Assembly: GCA_023450085.1 (NCBI GenBank)
Contig: JAEXHI010000022.1
Coordinates: forward strand, 412,406 to 476,405
Length of the DNA stretch: 64,000 bases
Direction: 5' to 3'
Source: Bacteroidota bacterium
GTDB lineage: Bacteria; Bacteroidota; Bacteroidia; Sphingobacteriales; Sphingobacteriaceae
Part shown: piece by piece, positions 1-8,988 of the stretch
Position numbering within the stretch: position 1 is the first letter of the stretch
Layout: the number at the start of each line of letters is the position of its first letter
The notes under the pieces: generated by a model
Seen by the model: only the letters and a program-made list of their open reading frames with translations
Database searches by the model: none
What the model was told of the DNA's origin: nothing
Translations under genes and position numbers: made by a program

Positions 1-1
1 A

Positions 2-2683
2 TTGGTTTTCTTAATGGACGAAGATAACCTCACTCTCTCCCAAGTAGAAATTACGGCTAAAAAAGGTACTGATTTGGCTACTTCATTTGTAATGGACCGT
101 AAGGCATTGGAACATATACAAATACAAAGTGTTACGGATGCAACGGCATTATTGCCAGGAGGAAAAACAAATCAACCGGTTAGTTTGGCAAGTACAAGTG
201 CTCAAAGATTTCAAATTAACGGATATACATTGGAAAAAGGTAATCCAACATTTGGTGTGGGAGTAGAAGTTGATGGTGTTCGGTTGACTAGTAATTCTTT
301 TAGAGATGTTTCTGCATCAACATCTGTTATGCAAGGGATTGATACCAAGAATGTATCCACCAGCAATATCGAATCAATAGAAATCATTACGGGTATTCCT
401 TCTGTAGAACATGGGGATATGACCAACGGTATGGTGAAGATCAATACTCGTAAAGGGCTTTCTCCTTATTTATTAGAACTTTCAACAAGGCCCAACACGA
501 AACAAGTAGCATTGAATAAGGGAATTAGTTTAGGCAAAGATAATGGAGTGCTCAACTTTGGTATAGATTATACCAAATCTATTTCCAATCTATCTTCACC
601 TTACACAGCCTATGATAGAAATAGCATTTCACTTAATTATAATAATACTTTCAATAAAAGAGGACAACCGCTTATTCTTAATATTGGTATTACAGGTAAT
701 AAGGGAGGATTTGATTCTAGAAATGATCCCGACCTACTTTCCGATACGTATTTAAAAGTAAACGATAATGTCATTAGAACCAATTTCTCAGCAAAATGGT
801 TGCTAAATAAAACTTGGATTACAAACTTAGAAGCATCTGGTAGCCTAAACTATAACGATAAATTGAGTGCGGAAAGCACTAAACATTCTTCTCCGGCATC
901 TGTGGCTTCAATCCGTACAAAGGATATGGGATATCATGTGGGAGAAACCTACGCTAGTAATCCGAATGCACCAATTATATTGATCCCAAGAGGTGAATGG
1001 TATCAAGTAGAATATTTAGATAACAAAATAATTAGTTACAACGCCCGATTAAAAGCGAATTGGTTTAAGAAACTTGGCAAGTTGGATAATAACTTTTTGT
1101 TAGGTGGAGATTTCAATGTTACTGGCAATAATGGAAAGGGAAAGTATTATAACGATATCAAATACGCACCTACTTGGAGAGAATACCAATATGATCAGGA
1201 ATCCTTTACTAATAATTACGCTGCTTATGCAGAGAATGCATTAACTATTCCTATTAACAAATCTACTTTGCAAGTAGTTGCTGGGATACGCTCAGAAATT
1301 ACGGCCATTAATGGTTCTGAATATGGAGATATTACGAACTGGTCGCCGAGAGCAAATATGAAATATACATTTTGGGAGAAACAAGATAAATTGGTAGAAG
1401 ATCTAGGAGTAAAAGTATCATGGGGTAAAACAATAAAACTGCCTGGGTTTGATATTTTGTATCCAACACCCTATTTCAGAGATGTTAACACTTTTGAAGC
1501 GGGTACCACAGCAAATGGGGAGACATTCTATGGTTACTATACTATGCCAAGAAAAAGAATCTTTAATGCTGATTTGAAATGGCAAAGTAACGTGCAGCAT
1601 GAAATTGCTTTAAATGCCACTATTGGTGGAAATCGTATTTATTTAACTGCCTCTAGGGATAGGACTAATAACCCTTATATATCTGGTAATACGTACGAGC
1701 CATTTTATTATAAATTCACGAGTCAAGCAAATCTCGAAGCATCGAACATTCCAGCAAATAACAGGATTTATACGGTAGATCAGTATACAGGAATTGTTAC
1801 TGTGACAGATAAAACGGGTGCATTGCCTTCAGAAACACTCTCTTACAGTAATAGGTATATGTTTATGCCTAATGGAGTATATCAAAATGGTTCGCCAGTT
1901 ACCAGAAATAGAATTACTTGGACGATAGATTTTAAGCAAATAAAATCACTTAGAACCACACTTAGAGTGGATGGAAATTACTATTACTATAAAGGTTTAG
2001 AGCATACCGTATCTGCCTATATGCCTGCTTCTTCTCAGCTAATGGCAAATGGACAAGCTTATAAATACGTAGGTTTTTTTGTGGGGGGAGCTAGATCTGC
2101 AAATGGAGAGTTCTCTAAGTCATTGGATATGAATTTTACCGTTACCACACATATTCCTGCTATTCGATTGATATTGTCTGTCAGACTGGAAGGATCATTT
2201 TATAATTTCTCTAGAAACCTGAGTGAGAGTAATGGTTCGCAACGTGGATTTCCAATGGATAATAGAGATGCTTATGAGCCATCAAGCACTTTAACCGGAA
2301 TTTATGGAGGAAACCGTTTTGTGGGAACCTATCCAGATTATTATGTCAGTTTAGATGATATGACCACAAAAATTCCATTCGCTGAAAAGTTTTTGTGGGC
2401 TAAAACGAACGATCCAGCACTTTATAATGAGCTAGCTAAAATGGTGATTAAGACAAATTATAATTACTATTTCAACCAGAACAGCACTTCAAATTATTAT
2501 TCAGCAAACCTGAATGTTACCAAAGAAATCGGACGTTTTGCTTCATTGTCATTTTTTGCAAATAACTTTTTCAATAATATGGCCAAGGTTCGTTCTACTT
2601 GGGCTGGAATCGAGTCTTCACTATTTAATAGCTCATATATCCCGGCATTTAATTATGGAGCGTCATTAAGATTAAAAATATAA
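2..2683 (+). CDS. TonB-dependent receptor (5' end cut by window edge)
   Basis: Outer-membrane TonB-dependent receptor; the reading frame is open to the window edge, so the signal peptide and any N-terminal regulatory domain are missing. Visible from the start is a plug-domain stretch (EVDGVRLTS, then NIESIEIITGIPSVEHGDM, typical of the plug that names a barrel pore), followed by some 700 residues of alternating aromatic-rich strands ending in LRLKI, a terminal barrel strand. Family role: energised uptake across the outer membrane. The substrate is not readable. It lies 30 bp upstream of a lipoprotein, a second barrel protein and a di-heme peroxidase on the same strand, so the four probably form an operon. 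An iron, haem or metal-related substrate is only a guess from the peroxidase neighbour. Confidence 0.9.
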   Translation: MVFLMDEDNLTLSQVEITAKKGTDLATSFVMDRKALEHIQIQSVTDATALLPGGKTNQPVSLASTSAQRFQINGYTLEKGNPTFGVGVEVDGVRLTSNSFRDVSASTSVMQGIDTKNVSTSNIESIEIITGIPSVEHGDMTNGMVKINTRKGLSPYLLELSTRPNTKQVALNKGISLGKDNGVLNFGIDYTKSISNLSSPYTAYDRNSISLNYNNTFNKRGQPLILNIGITGNKGGFDSRNDPDLLSDTYLKVNDNVIRTNFSAKWLLNKTWITNLEASGSLNYNDKLSAESTKHSSPASVASIRTKDMGYHVGETYASNPNAPIILIPRGEWYQVEYLDNKIISYNARLKANWFKKLGKLDNNFLLGGDFNVTGNNGKGKYYNDIKYAPTWREYQYDQESFTNNYAAYAENALTIPINKSTLQVVAGIRSEITAINGSEYGDITNWSPRANMKYTFWEKQDKLVEDLGVKVSWGKTIKLPGFDILYPTPYFRDVNTFEAGTTANGETFYGYYTMPRKRIFNADLKWQSNVQHEIALNATIGGNRIYLTASRDRTNNPYISGNTYEPFYYKFTSQANLEASNIPANNRIYTVDQYTGIVTVTDKTGALPSETLSYSNRYMFMPNGVYQNGSPVTRNRITWTIDFKQIKSLRTTLRVDGNYYYYKGLEHTVSAYMPASSQLMANGQAYKYVGFFVGGARSANGEFSKSLDMNFTVTTHIPAIRLILSVRLEGSFYNFSRNLSESNGSQRGFPMDNRDAYEPSSTLTGIYGGNRFVGTYPDYYVSLDDMTTKIPFAEKFLWAKTNDPALYNELAKMVIKTNYNYYFNQNSTSNYYSANLNVTKEIGRFASLSFFANNFFNNMAKVRSTWAGIESSLFNSSYIPAFNYGASLRLKI

Positions 2684-2713
2684 AACTCAATTATTCAATA
2701 TATAAAAACAATT

Positions 2714-4021
2714 ATGATGAAAAAAATAGTATACTTTATGCTTTTTGCCATGGTGGTTCTTTTTTCTTGTAAAAAAGATAAAACCGTCAACGTACATTCG
2801 GTAACTGTCCAATTAGCTTATCCAGCAGCTAGTTCATTTACTGTAGCTGAGGGCGTAACCGTTAAATTGGTTGGAAAGGGAACTGCATTTGAGGCAAAGA
2901 CGAATACTGAAGGTAAAGCGGTATTTAATGTGCCAACTGATATTTACGAAGTTTCTTCAAGCGATGTAAGGTCAAGCGCTGGTACTGCTTTTGTTTTTAA
3001 TGGTTTGAAAACCAACGTGGCAATTGTTGATGGATGGAACTCATCAGACGTTATAAAATTAGAGCTTACAGAATCCAAAACTTCTCAATTGGTAATTAAG
3101 GAAGTATTTATTGGAGGAACTCCAAAAGGCGATGGAACAGCTTTTACTTATGATGGTTATGTAGTCATCTACAATAACTCTAATTATACCGCTAATACAA
3201 ATAATTTATGTATTGGTGCTATTGGCCCCCTAAATGCACACGCTACAAATAATTTTTATGGAACCGATGGTAAATTAATTTATGAAAATGAAAATTGGAT
3301 CCCTGCTAACTCTGGATTTTGGTATTTCCAACAAAATGTTACTATTGAGCCAGGTAAACAAATTGTGGTAGCATTGTACAATGCGGTAAATAACACGCTT
3401 ACTTATGCTAATTCTATCAATTTCGATAATAAAGATTATTATGTAACCTACGATGTTGCAGGACAATATAATAACAAAACTTATTATGTTACTCCAGCTG
3501 CTTCAATCCCAACTAGCCAATATTTAAAATCAGTTAGTTATGCAGCTGGTACAGCTTGGACACCAAGTGTTTTAACCCCAGGGATATTTCTTTTTGAAAC
3601 CAAAGGTACAACACCTGCTGCTTTTGGTGCTGATGCGAACAATGTTGTGTTATCTTCAAATAAAAAAGTACCAGTAAGCTGGGTTGTTGATGGTATCGAG
3701 TCATTTTTATTAAATAATACCAATAATAAGAAACGTTTCTTGCCTGCGGTTGATGCGGGATATGTATATCATATTAATAAAGAAGGTTACTCTATTTATA
3801 GAAATGTTGATGAAACTGCTACAAAGGCTATTGCAGGTAATGAAGCTAAATTGAAATATCAATATGCTTTAGGTACGGTTTCGGTAGGTGGTACAACAGA
3901 TCCAAGCGGTATTGATGCAGAAGCTTCTATTAAAAATGGAGCACGTATTATCTATAAAGATACCAACAACTCTACAAACGATACACATTTACGTATTAAG
4001 CCGTCTTTAAGGACTAACTAG
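2714..4021 (+). CDS. Surface lipoprotein, DUF4876-like
   Basis: A 435-residue predicted lipoprotein. The N-terminus has a short basic, hydrophobic signal ending in LFSCKKDK, so Cys19 would be lipidated. Residues about 25-110 look like a carboxypeptidase-regulatory/prealbumin-like beta sandwich (TEGKAVFNVPTDIYEV). The rest (from VIKEVFIGGTPKGDG onwards) resembles the DUF4876 family as I recall it. Residues around 345-435 contain a radical-looking but unassigned segment with KNGARIIYKDTNNS and a C-terminal RIKPSLR. It sits between a TonB-dependent receptor and an outer-membrane barrel, 10 bp before the latter, suggesting a surface partner of the receptor, analogous in position to SusD but not related in sequence. 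Exact function unknown. Confidence 0.75.
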   Translation: MMKKIVYFMLFAMVVLFSCKKDKTVNVHSVTVQLAYPAASSFTVAEGVTVKLVGKGTAFEAKTNTEGKAVFNVPTDIYEVSSSDVRSSAGTAFVFNGLKTNVAIVDGWNSSDVIKLELTESKTSQLVIKEVFIGGTPKGDGTAFTYDGYVVIYNNSNYTANTNNLCIGAIGPLNAHATNNFYGTDGKLIYENENWIPANSGFWYFQQNVTIEPGKQIVVALYNAVNNTLTYANSINFDNKDYYVTYDVAGQYNNKTYYVTPAASIPTSQYLKSVSYAAGTAWTPSVLTPGIFLFETKGTTPAAFGADANNVVLSSNKKVPVSWVVDGIESFLLNNTNNKKRFLPAVDAGYVYHINKEGYSIYRNVDETATKAIAGNEAKLKYQYALGTVSVGGTTDPSGIDAEASIKNGARIIYKDTNNSTNDTHLRIKPSLRTN

Positions 4022-4031
4022 TGGCTCGTCA

Positions 4032-5642
4032 ATGAGTTTAAAAAAAATATATTGTACTTTATTAATTGTTGGCGGAGTTTTTTACTCTGCCAACATTATG
4101 GCGCAACAAGCTGATAGCGTTTTTGCGGATATTAATTTTATACGCAAAACCAACGCTTGGTCAGTTTCAGAAAATGCGGCTGGTTTAAGATATTTCTCAT
4201 TGCAGAAAATATCTAATGCTCAGCTTTACGCCAATAAATCGGATGGTGGCTTTAAAAATTATTATCAATCTGATAACAGCTATCAATATGGGCTAAATGC
4301 AGAATCTATTTATAGATTAAATAACAAAGTAGTTTTTAGCGGAGCAGTTGATTACTCTAATTTTAAAGGTCGTAAAATGGGTGGTTCTTCTTTTATAGAC
4401 CCATATAAGAATCCTTTTGATATTGTAGAAACAGATGAAGCTGATAAGGGCAATAAACAGTTAGAAACCTATCGTTTACAAGGAGCGGTAAGCGCTCAGA
4501 TAACTTCAAAGCTTGCTTTAGGAGGTAAGATAGATTATCAGGCCGCCAATTTTGCCAAAATGAAGGACATTCGACATGTAAATAAATTGTTAGATTTGAA
4601 TTTGTCTCTCGGTGCAACTTATCAATTGAGTAACGCTGTAGAAATTGGTGCTAATTATATCTATGATAGAAGGATAGAGAGTGTTATTTTCCGTTCCTTT
4701 GGCAACAAAGTTAAAGTATTTACATCGTTAATTAACTTCGGAACTTTTTATGGGAGATCAGAGACTTTTAGTAATTATGGATATACCGCGGATGCGAGTT
4801 TAAGACCACTGACTAACTTTACTCAAGGTGCGGCTTTACAATTGAATTTTAAACTGAATGAAAAAACACGTTGGTTTAACGAGTTTGTTTATGGTACATC
4901 AAAAGGGTTTTTTGGGCAAGAAGGAACATCAAGTACTAAATATACAGACCATTCAGTAGATGAATACGGTTACAAAGGAGTGTTTTCGGTAGTAGGGGAT
5001 AAAAATCATCATTACATATCTATTATTGCAAACTATCAAAACTTAAAGAATTTAGAGAATGTATTTCGTTCTGGAACTGCTACAGGAGGAAATACCGTTA
5101 TAGTGTATTATGGTAAAAATGAAGTGCTAGATAAACAGCAAATAGAGGCTAAATTGGACTATACCATGTATGCGGAAGTGCAAAATAATAATCCGAAATG
5201 GGTTTTTAATTTAAGCACGAATTATCTTCGCCGTCAACAAACCACTACTATATATCCGTTTTATAGAGATCAAACAATTAATAGTTATCAAGCAAATGCC
5301 AATGTGAAAAGAAATATCACAAAGGCTAGTCAAATGTATAGCGTAGCGCTGGGCTTAGGTTACGGTACTGGCAGTGGCTTAGCAAAATATGATGGTCTGT
5401 ATACAGCACCTTCAGATAGTCAAACTGCTCCAACTAGTATGGATTTGTACCTATACCAAGAATTTGAATATTTTACCAAGCCGAGGGTTTCTGCAGATTT
5501 AGATTTGCAATACACAAAGAAGTTGAAAGAAAATATATCACCTTTTGTGAAGTTAAACTACAGTTTTACCAAAGCTTTTGATACCCAATTTTTGGGAAGT
5601 AGCTTTGGAGTAGCTGGATTAAGTGTGGGCTGTATTTTTTAG
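4032..5642 (+). CDS. Outer-membrane beta-barrel protein, DUF6850-like
   Basis: A 536-residue exported protein with a signal peptide ending near IMAQQAD. The mature part begins with a conserved-looking NAWSVSENAAGLRYF segment and continues as repeated amphipathic beta strands with many aromatic residues, ending in a hydrophobic strand (GVAGLSVGCIF) with a C-terminal Phe, the usual signal for barrel assembly by BAM. This fits the DUF6850 outer-membrane barrel family; the assignment is from memory of family features. Start at ATG 4032, 10 bp after the lipoprotein gene, so translational coupling is likely. Probably a membrane partner or assembly element of the TonB receptor system; no substrate can be read. 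Confidence 0.7.
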   Translation: MSLKKIYCTLLIVGGVFYSANIMAQQADSVFADINFIRKTNAWSVSENAAGLRYFSLQKISNAQLYANKSDGGFKNYYQSDNSYQYGLNAESIYRLNNKVVFSGAVDYSNFKGRKMGGSSFIDPYKNPFDIVETDEADKGNKQLETYRLQGAVSAQITSKLALGGKIDYQAANFAKMKDIRHVNKLLDLNLSLGATYQLSNAVEIGANYIYDRRIESVIFRSFGNKVKVFTSLINFGTFYGRSETFSNYGYTADASLRPLTNFTQGAALQLNFKLNEKTRWFNEFVYGTSKGFFGQEGTSSTKYTDHSVDEYGYKGVFSVVGDKNHHYISIIANYQNLKNLENVFRSGTATGGNTVIVYYGKNEVLDKQQIEAKLDYTMYAEVQNNNPKWVFNLSTNYLRRQQTTTIYPFYRDQTINSYQANANVKRNITKASQMYSVALGLGYGTGSGLAKYDGLYTAPSDSQTAPTSMDLYLYQEFEYFTKPRVSADLDLQYTKKLKENISPFVKLNYSFTKAFDTQFLGSSFGVAGLSVGCIF

Positions 5643-5683
5643 CCTAAAACAATAAAACAAAACATATTATTATTTTTGCGGGG

Positions 5684-6844
5684 ATGAAAAAGATGAAACT
5701 TTTTGTGGCAACTTGGCTATTGGTAGCTTTTAGTTTGCTACATTTTTCGTTTAGAGAAATAGCTTATACCTCAAGTGGCATCACGATAGACAGCTTACGC
5801 AGTTTGTACGAACGCCCAGTGGCGCAATGGCCTAAGCCTAATGTAGATAGCGGCGTAAAATGGCAGGAGTTTAAAGCCTTGCCAGAAATAGACAGCAAAG
5901 TTTATTTTGCCACCATGGAAAGCGCTCAAGTTGTTTTGGGTAAAAACCTTTTCTTTGATCCCATATTATCAGGCTCCAATCAAATCTCTTGTAGCAGCTG
6001 TCACAATCCGCAAACTTCATGGGCTGATAAATTGTCTGTTTCCATTGGTCACGACCATGCCTCAGGCAATAGAAATACTCCGTCGTTATTGAATGTGAAA
6101 GAACGTAAATCTTTCTTTTGGGATGGTAGAGCAACCACTTTGGAAGACCAAGTAAAAAGCCCTATTGAAGCTCATAACGAAATGGCTATGAACTTGAAAG
6201 AATTGCCTAAAAAGTTGAATGCCATTAAAGCGTATAAAGAATTGGTGAAGAAAGCTTACGGCACAGATAAGATAACTTTTGACCATGTAGCTAAAGCATT
6301 AGCCAGTTTCCAACGCACTTTGACCAGCAGGAGAAGTCGCTTTGATCGATTTTTAGATGGCGAGTACAAGCAATTAAATGATAAAGAATTGGAAGGATTA
6401 CATTTGTTCCGTACCAAAGCAAGATGTATCAATTGCCACAATGGCCAGTACTTTACGGACGAGAGTTTCCATAATATTGGCTTAACGTACTATAAGCGTA
6501 AATATGAAGACTTAGGACGTTACAATGTGACCAAAGATCCTAATGATGTAGGAAAGTTCCGTACACCATCTTTACGAGACGTAATGAATACTAGCCCTTG
6601 GATGCATAATGGTTTGTTTGACAATATCACTGGGCTTTTAAATGTGTACAACAGTGGGATGCAAATGAACACTGCTACAGCAGCTCAAAAAGCGGCAGAT
6701 CCCATGCACCCAGTGACGGATCCTTTGATGAAGAAACTGAACTTAACCAAAGATGAAATACAAGCAGTAATTGCTTTCCTTGAATCAATTACCGCCACAC
6801 AATATAAAATGCATAGGCCAGAACAATTGCCTAGAGATAACTAA
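5684..6844 (+). CDS. Di-heme cytochrome c peroxidase (MauG/CcpA family)
   Basis: A 386-residue periplasmic di-heme peroxidase. A signal peptide or anchor covers residues 1-24. Two c-type heme sites are visible: CSSCH at residues 103-107 and CINCH at 248-252. The conserved DGRATTLEDQ and the PSLRDV...WMHNG segments, typical of the MauG/bacterial CCP family, are also present. Family role: reduction of hydrogen peroxide with cytochrome electrons, or in MauG-like members oxidation of a protein substrate. Length fits the family. It is the last gene of the receptor-lipoprotein-barrel cluster, 41 bp after the barrel gene, and a terminator follows directly. The context suggests redox handling of whatever the receptor imports or of a partner protein, which is inference. 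Confidence 0.92.
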   Translation: MKKMKLFVATWLLVAFSLLHFSFREIAYTSSGITIDSLRSLYERPVAQWPKPNVDSGVKWQEFKALPEIDSKVYFATMESAQVVLGKNLFFDPILSGSNQISCSSCHNPQTSWADKLSVSIGHDHASGNRNTPSLLNVKERKSFFWDGRATTLEDQVKSPIEAHNEMAMNLKELPKKLNAIKAYKELVKKAYGTDKITFDHVAKALASFQRTLTSRRSRFDRFLDGEYKQLNDKELEGLHLFRTKARCINCHNGQYFTDESFHNIGLTYYKRKYEDLGRYNVTKDPNDVGKFRTPSLRDVMNTSPWMHNGLFDNITGLLNVYNSGMQMNTATAAQKAADPMHPVTDPLMKKLNLTKDEIQAVIAFLESITATQYKMHRPEQLPRDN

Positions 6845-6875
6845 AAAAAGGTCGAGAAACTTCTCGACCTTTTTT
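6844..6875 (+). terminator. Rho-independent terminator after peroxidase gene
   Basis: Inverted repeat GGTCGAGAA / TTCTCGACC with a minimal loop, preceded by an A-run and followed by six T residues. It starts at the peroxidase stop codon and is symmetrical enough to act on both strands. Confidence 0.85.
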
Positions 6876-6885
6876 GTTTATGTTT

Positions 6886-7024
6886 CTCGTCATTTCGACT
6901 GAAGCGCAGCGCAATGGAGAAATCTTTGGAAATGCTCACAAACACCATCTCCTAAATTAAAAATTGTAACGAAGGAAAGAAATCTATTAAAAACTATAAT
7001 GAGATTCCTCGTACCTCGGAGTGA
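6886..7024. repeat. Bacteroidota intergenic repeat (GTCATTTCGA type)
   Basis: Begins CGTCATTTCGACTGAAGCGC and ends CCTCGGAGTGACAGC, with GAGAAATCTTTGG inside. Related stretches recur at about 14513-14560 and 15247-15335. This is a widespread type of non-coding repeat in Bacteroidota genomes; the two ends are roughly complementary, so it can fold into a long hairpin. It fills the gap between the peroxidase and aminopeptidase genes, which converge. Confidence 0.55.
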
Positions 7025-7047
7025 CAGCAAATTTTATAACAAATAGT

Positions 7048-8823
7048 TTATATTGCTTTCGTCATTTCCTTTAAAAATGCTTTCTCTTCTTCGTTCAATA
7101 AAACACTTACCTTTTCGTAAACCTCTTGATGGTAGTTATTCAACCAGTTGATGTGCGAAGCCTCTAACAACTCTTTCTTTACCAAAGTGGTGTCAATAGG
7201 AGCAAGGGTTAAGCTTTCAAAAGCATAAAACTCGTTGAACTCATTAGTAGTACCCTTAACGGTTAACACTAAATTCTCAATACGAATACCATGTTTACCA
7301 ATGCGATAAATGCCAGGTTCAATAGAAGTAATAGTGCCTAGTTCAATCGCAATTGGTGTAGCCGATGCATTGAAAATGTGTGGGCCTTCGTGCACATTTA
7401 AATAATAACCTACACCGTGCCCAGTACCGTGTCCGTAATTTAAAGCGTAATCCCACATCGGGCGACGGGTAATCGCATCAATCTGATAACCACAAGTACC
7501 TTTAGGGAAACGGGTTTTGCAGCCCTCAATCATCGCTTTAAGTACCAAGGTATAATCAGTGCTTTCCTCATCGGTATTGTTGCCCATTGGAATCACACGG
7601 GTAATATCGGTAGTGCCATATTGGTATTGACCGCCAGAATCTACTAAAAATAAACCATCTGCTTTTACTGGAACATCGCTTTCTGGAGTCGCTGCATAAT
7701 GTGGCAAGGCTCCATGTGCTTTGTAACCCGCAATGGTGTTGAAACTTTCGCCTACAAAACCATCTTGTTCTGCTCTAAAACCTCTTAATTTTTCGGCAGC
7801 AGATATTTCAGTGATTTCTACTTTGTCTACGTTTTCTTTCACCCATTTAAAGAACTTGGTCATTGCAGCACCGTCTTTAATCATGGTTTTACGGGTGTTG
7901 GCAATCTCTACTTCATTTTTAATTGCTTTTAAGTAAGTAGAAGGATTTGTTTCCAAAACCTTTTGCACCTCCGCAGGAACTTGCTTATACATGAAAAGAC
8001 AGTTACGCTTAGGATCGATAAGGATAGAGCTGTCTGATGGAATTTGTTGTAGGTCGGAAGCTAAAGCATCATAACCAACTACTTCAACATTTTGAACAGC
8101 TAACGTATTTAAATCAACAGCGGTCAGTTTATCTTTATCAAGGTAGATTTTTATTTTATCCTCGGTAATTAAAGCAAAGCTTAATACTACGGGATTAAAA
8201 CCAACATCTTGACCACGTAGATTAAAAATCCAAGCCATATCATCTAAAGAAGAAACCAAGTGATGACTTACACGTTGCTTTTTTAACGAGCTTCTAATGG
8301 CTTCAAGTTTACTCGGTACCGATTGTCCAACCACTTCATCAGCTAACAAAAAGGCAGGTTCAGCAGGTAGGGCAGGTCTATCTTTCCAAATTTGTCCTAC
8401 ATAATCTTGGTGTTCGAAGCTAACATTATTAAAAGCCAGCTGTTTTTCAAGCTGCAAGCCAAGCAATACAGATACGGTTTTCTCGTCGAAAGCAATTTTA
8501 CTTCCAGCAGGTAGTTTTTCGCCCAACCAATCAATGTATTCAGCTACACCTTGGGCTTTCAATTTTACCAGTTCAAAACCACTGTTTTTCAATTGCTCTT
8601 CAGCTTGAACAAAATATCTAGAGTCGGCCCAAAGACCAGCAAAATCTTGAGTAATTACCACCGTACTTACAGAACCTGTAAAACCAGTAACGAAAGGAAT
8701 ACTTTTATAAAAATCGGGTAGATATTCGCTAATATGTGGGTCGGCAGAAGGGATGATATAGGCTGCAACACCATCTTTTTTCATCAACTCACGGATAGCG
8801 GCTAGTTTTTCTGGATGTGTCAT
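7048..8823 (-). CDS. pepP: Xaa-Pro aminopeptidase (M24B, aminopeptidase P)
   Basis: A 591-residue cytosolic metallopeptidase; no signal peptide. N-terminal creatinase-like domains carry SADPHISEY and WADSRYFVQAEEQL. The C-terminal pita-bread domain shows the dinuclear metal ligands: Asp in LVDSGGQY, Asp in GTTDITR, His in HGTGHGVGYYLNVHEGP, Glu in SIEPGIYR and Glu in IRIENLV. Length fits the long (about 590-residue) eukaryote-like aminopeptidase P form rather than the shorter E. coli type. It removes the N-terminal residue from peptides with Pro in second position. It is divergent from the ALDH gene at 8989, and both could serve proline or hydroxyproline peptide breakdown (inference). Confidence 0.93.
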   Translation of the reverse strand: MTHPEKLAAIRELMKKDGVAAYIIPSADPHISEYLPDFYKSIPFVTGFTGSVSTVVITQDFAGLWADSRYFVQAEEQLKNSGFELVKLKAQGVAEYIDWLGEKLPAGSKIAFDEKTVSVLLGLQLEKQLAFNNVSFEHQDYVGQIWKDRPALPAEPAFLLADEVVGQSVPSKLEAIRSSLKKQRVSHHLVSSLDDMAWIFNLRGQDVGFNPVVLSFALITEDKIKIYLDKDKLTAVDLNTLAVQNVEVVGYDALASDLQQIPSDSSILIDPKRNCLFMYKQVPAEVQKVLETNPSTYLKAIKNEVEIANTRKTMIKDGAAMTKFFKWVKENVDKVEITEISAAEKLRGFRAEQDGFVGESFNTIAGYKAHGALPHYAATPESDVPVKADGLFLVDSGGQYQYGTTDITRVIPMGNNTDEESTDYTLVLKAMIEGCKTRFPKGTCGYQIDAITRRPMWDYALNYGHGTGHGVGYYLNVHEGPHIFNASATPIAIELGTITSIEPGIYRIGKHGIRIENLVLTVKGTTNEFNEFYAFESLTLAPIDTTLVKKELLEASHINWLNNYHQEVYEKVSVLLNEEEKAFLKEMTKAI

Positions 8824-8988
8824 TTTTGCAAATAATATTTAGTTATCAAAGTAATGGAATATTTCGCAATTAATGGACAGGTCGCTTTAAAAAGTAATGC
8901 CACAAATGTCAAATAATGGTAAATGAAGAAAAAACTACACATATTTGGACAGCTATCCCTAACTTTAATCAAATTAACTTATACCAAC

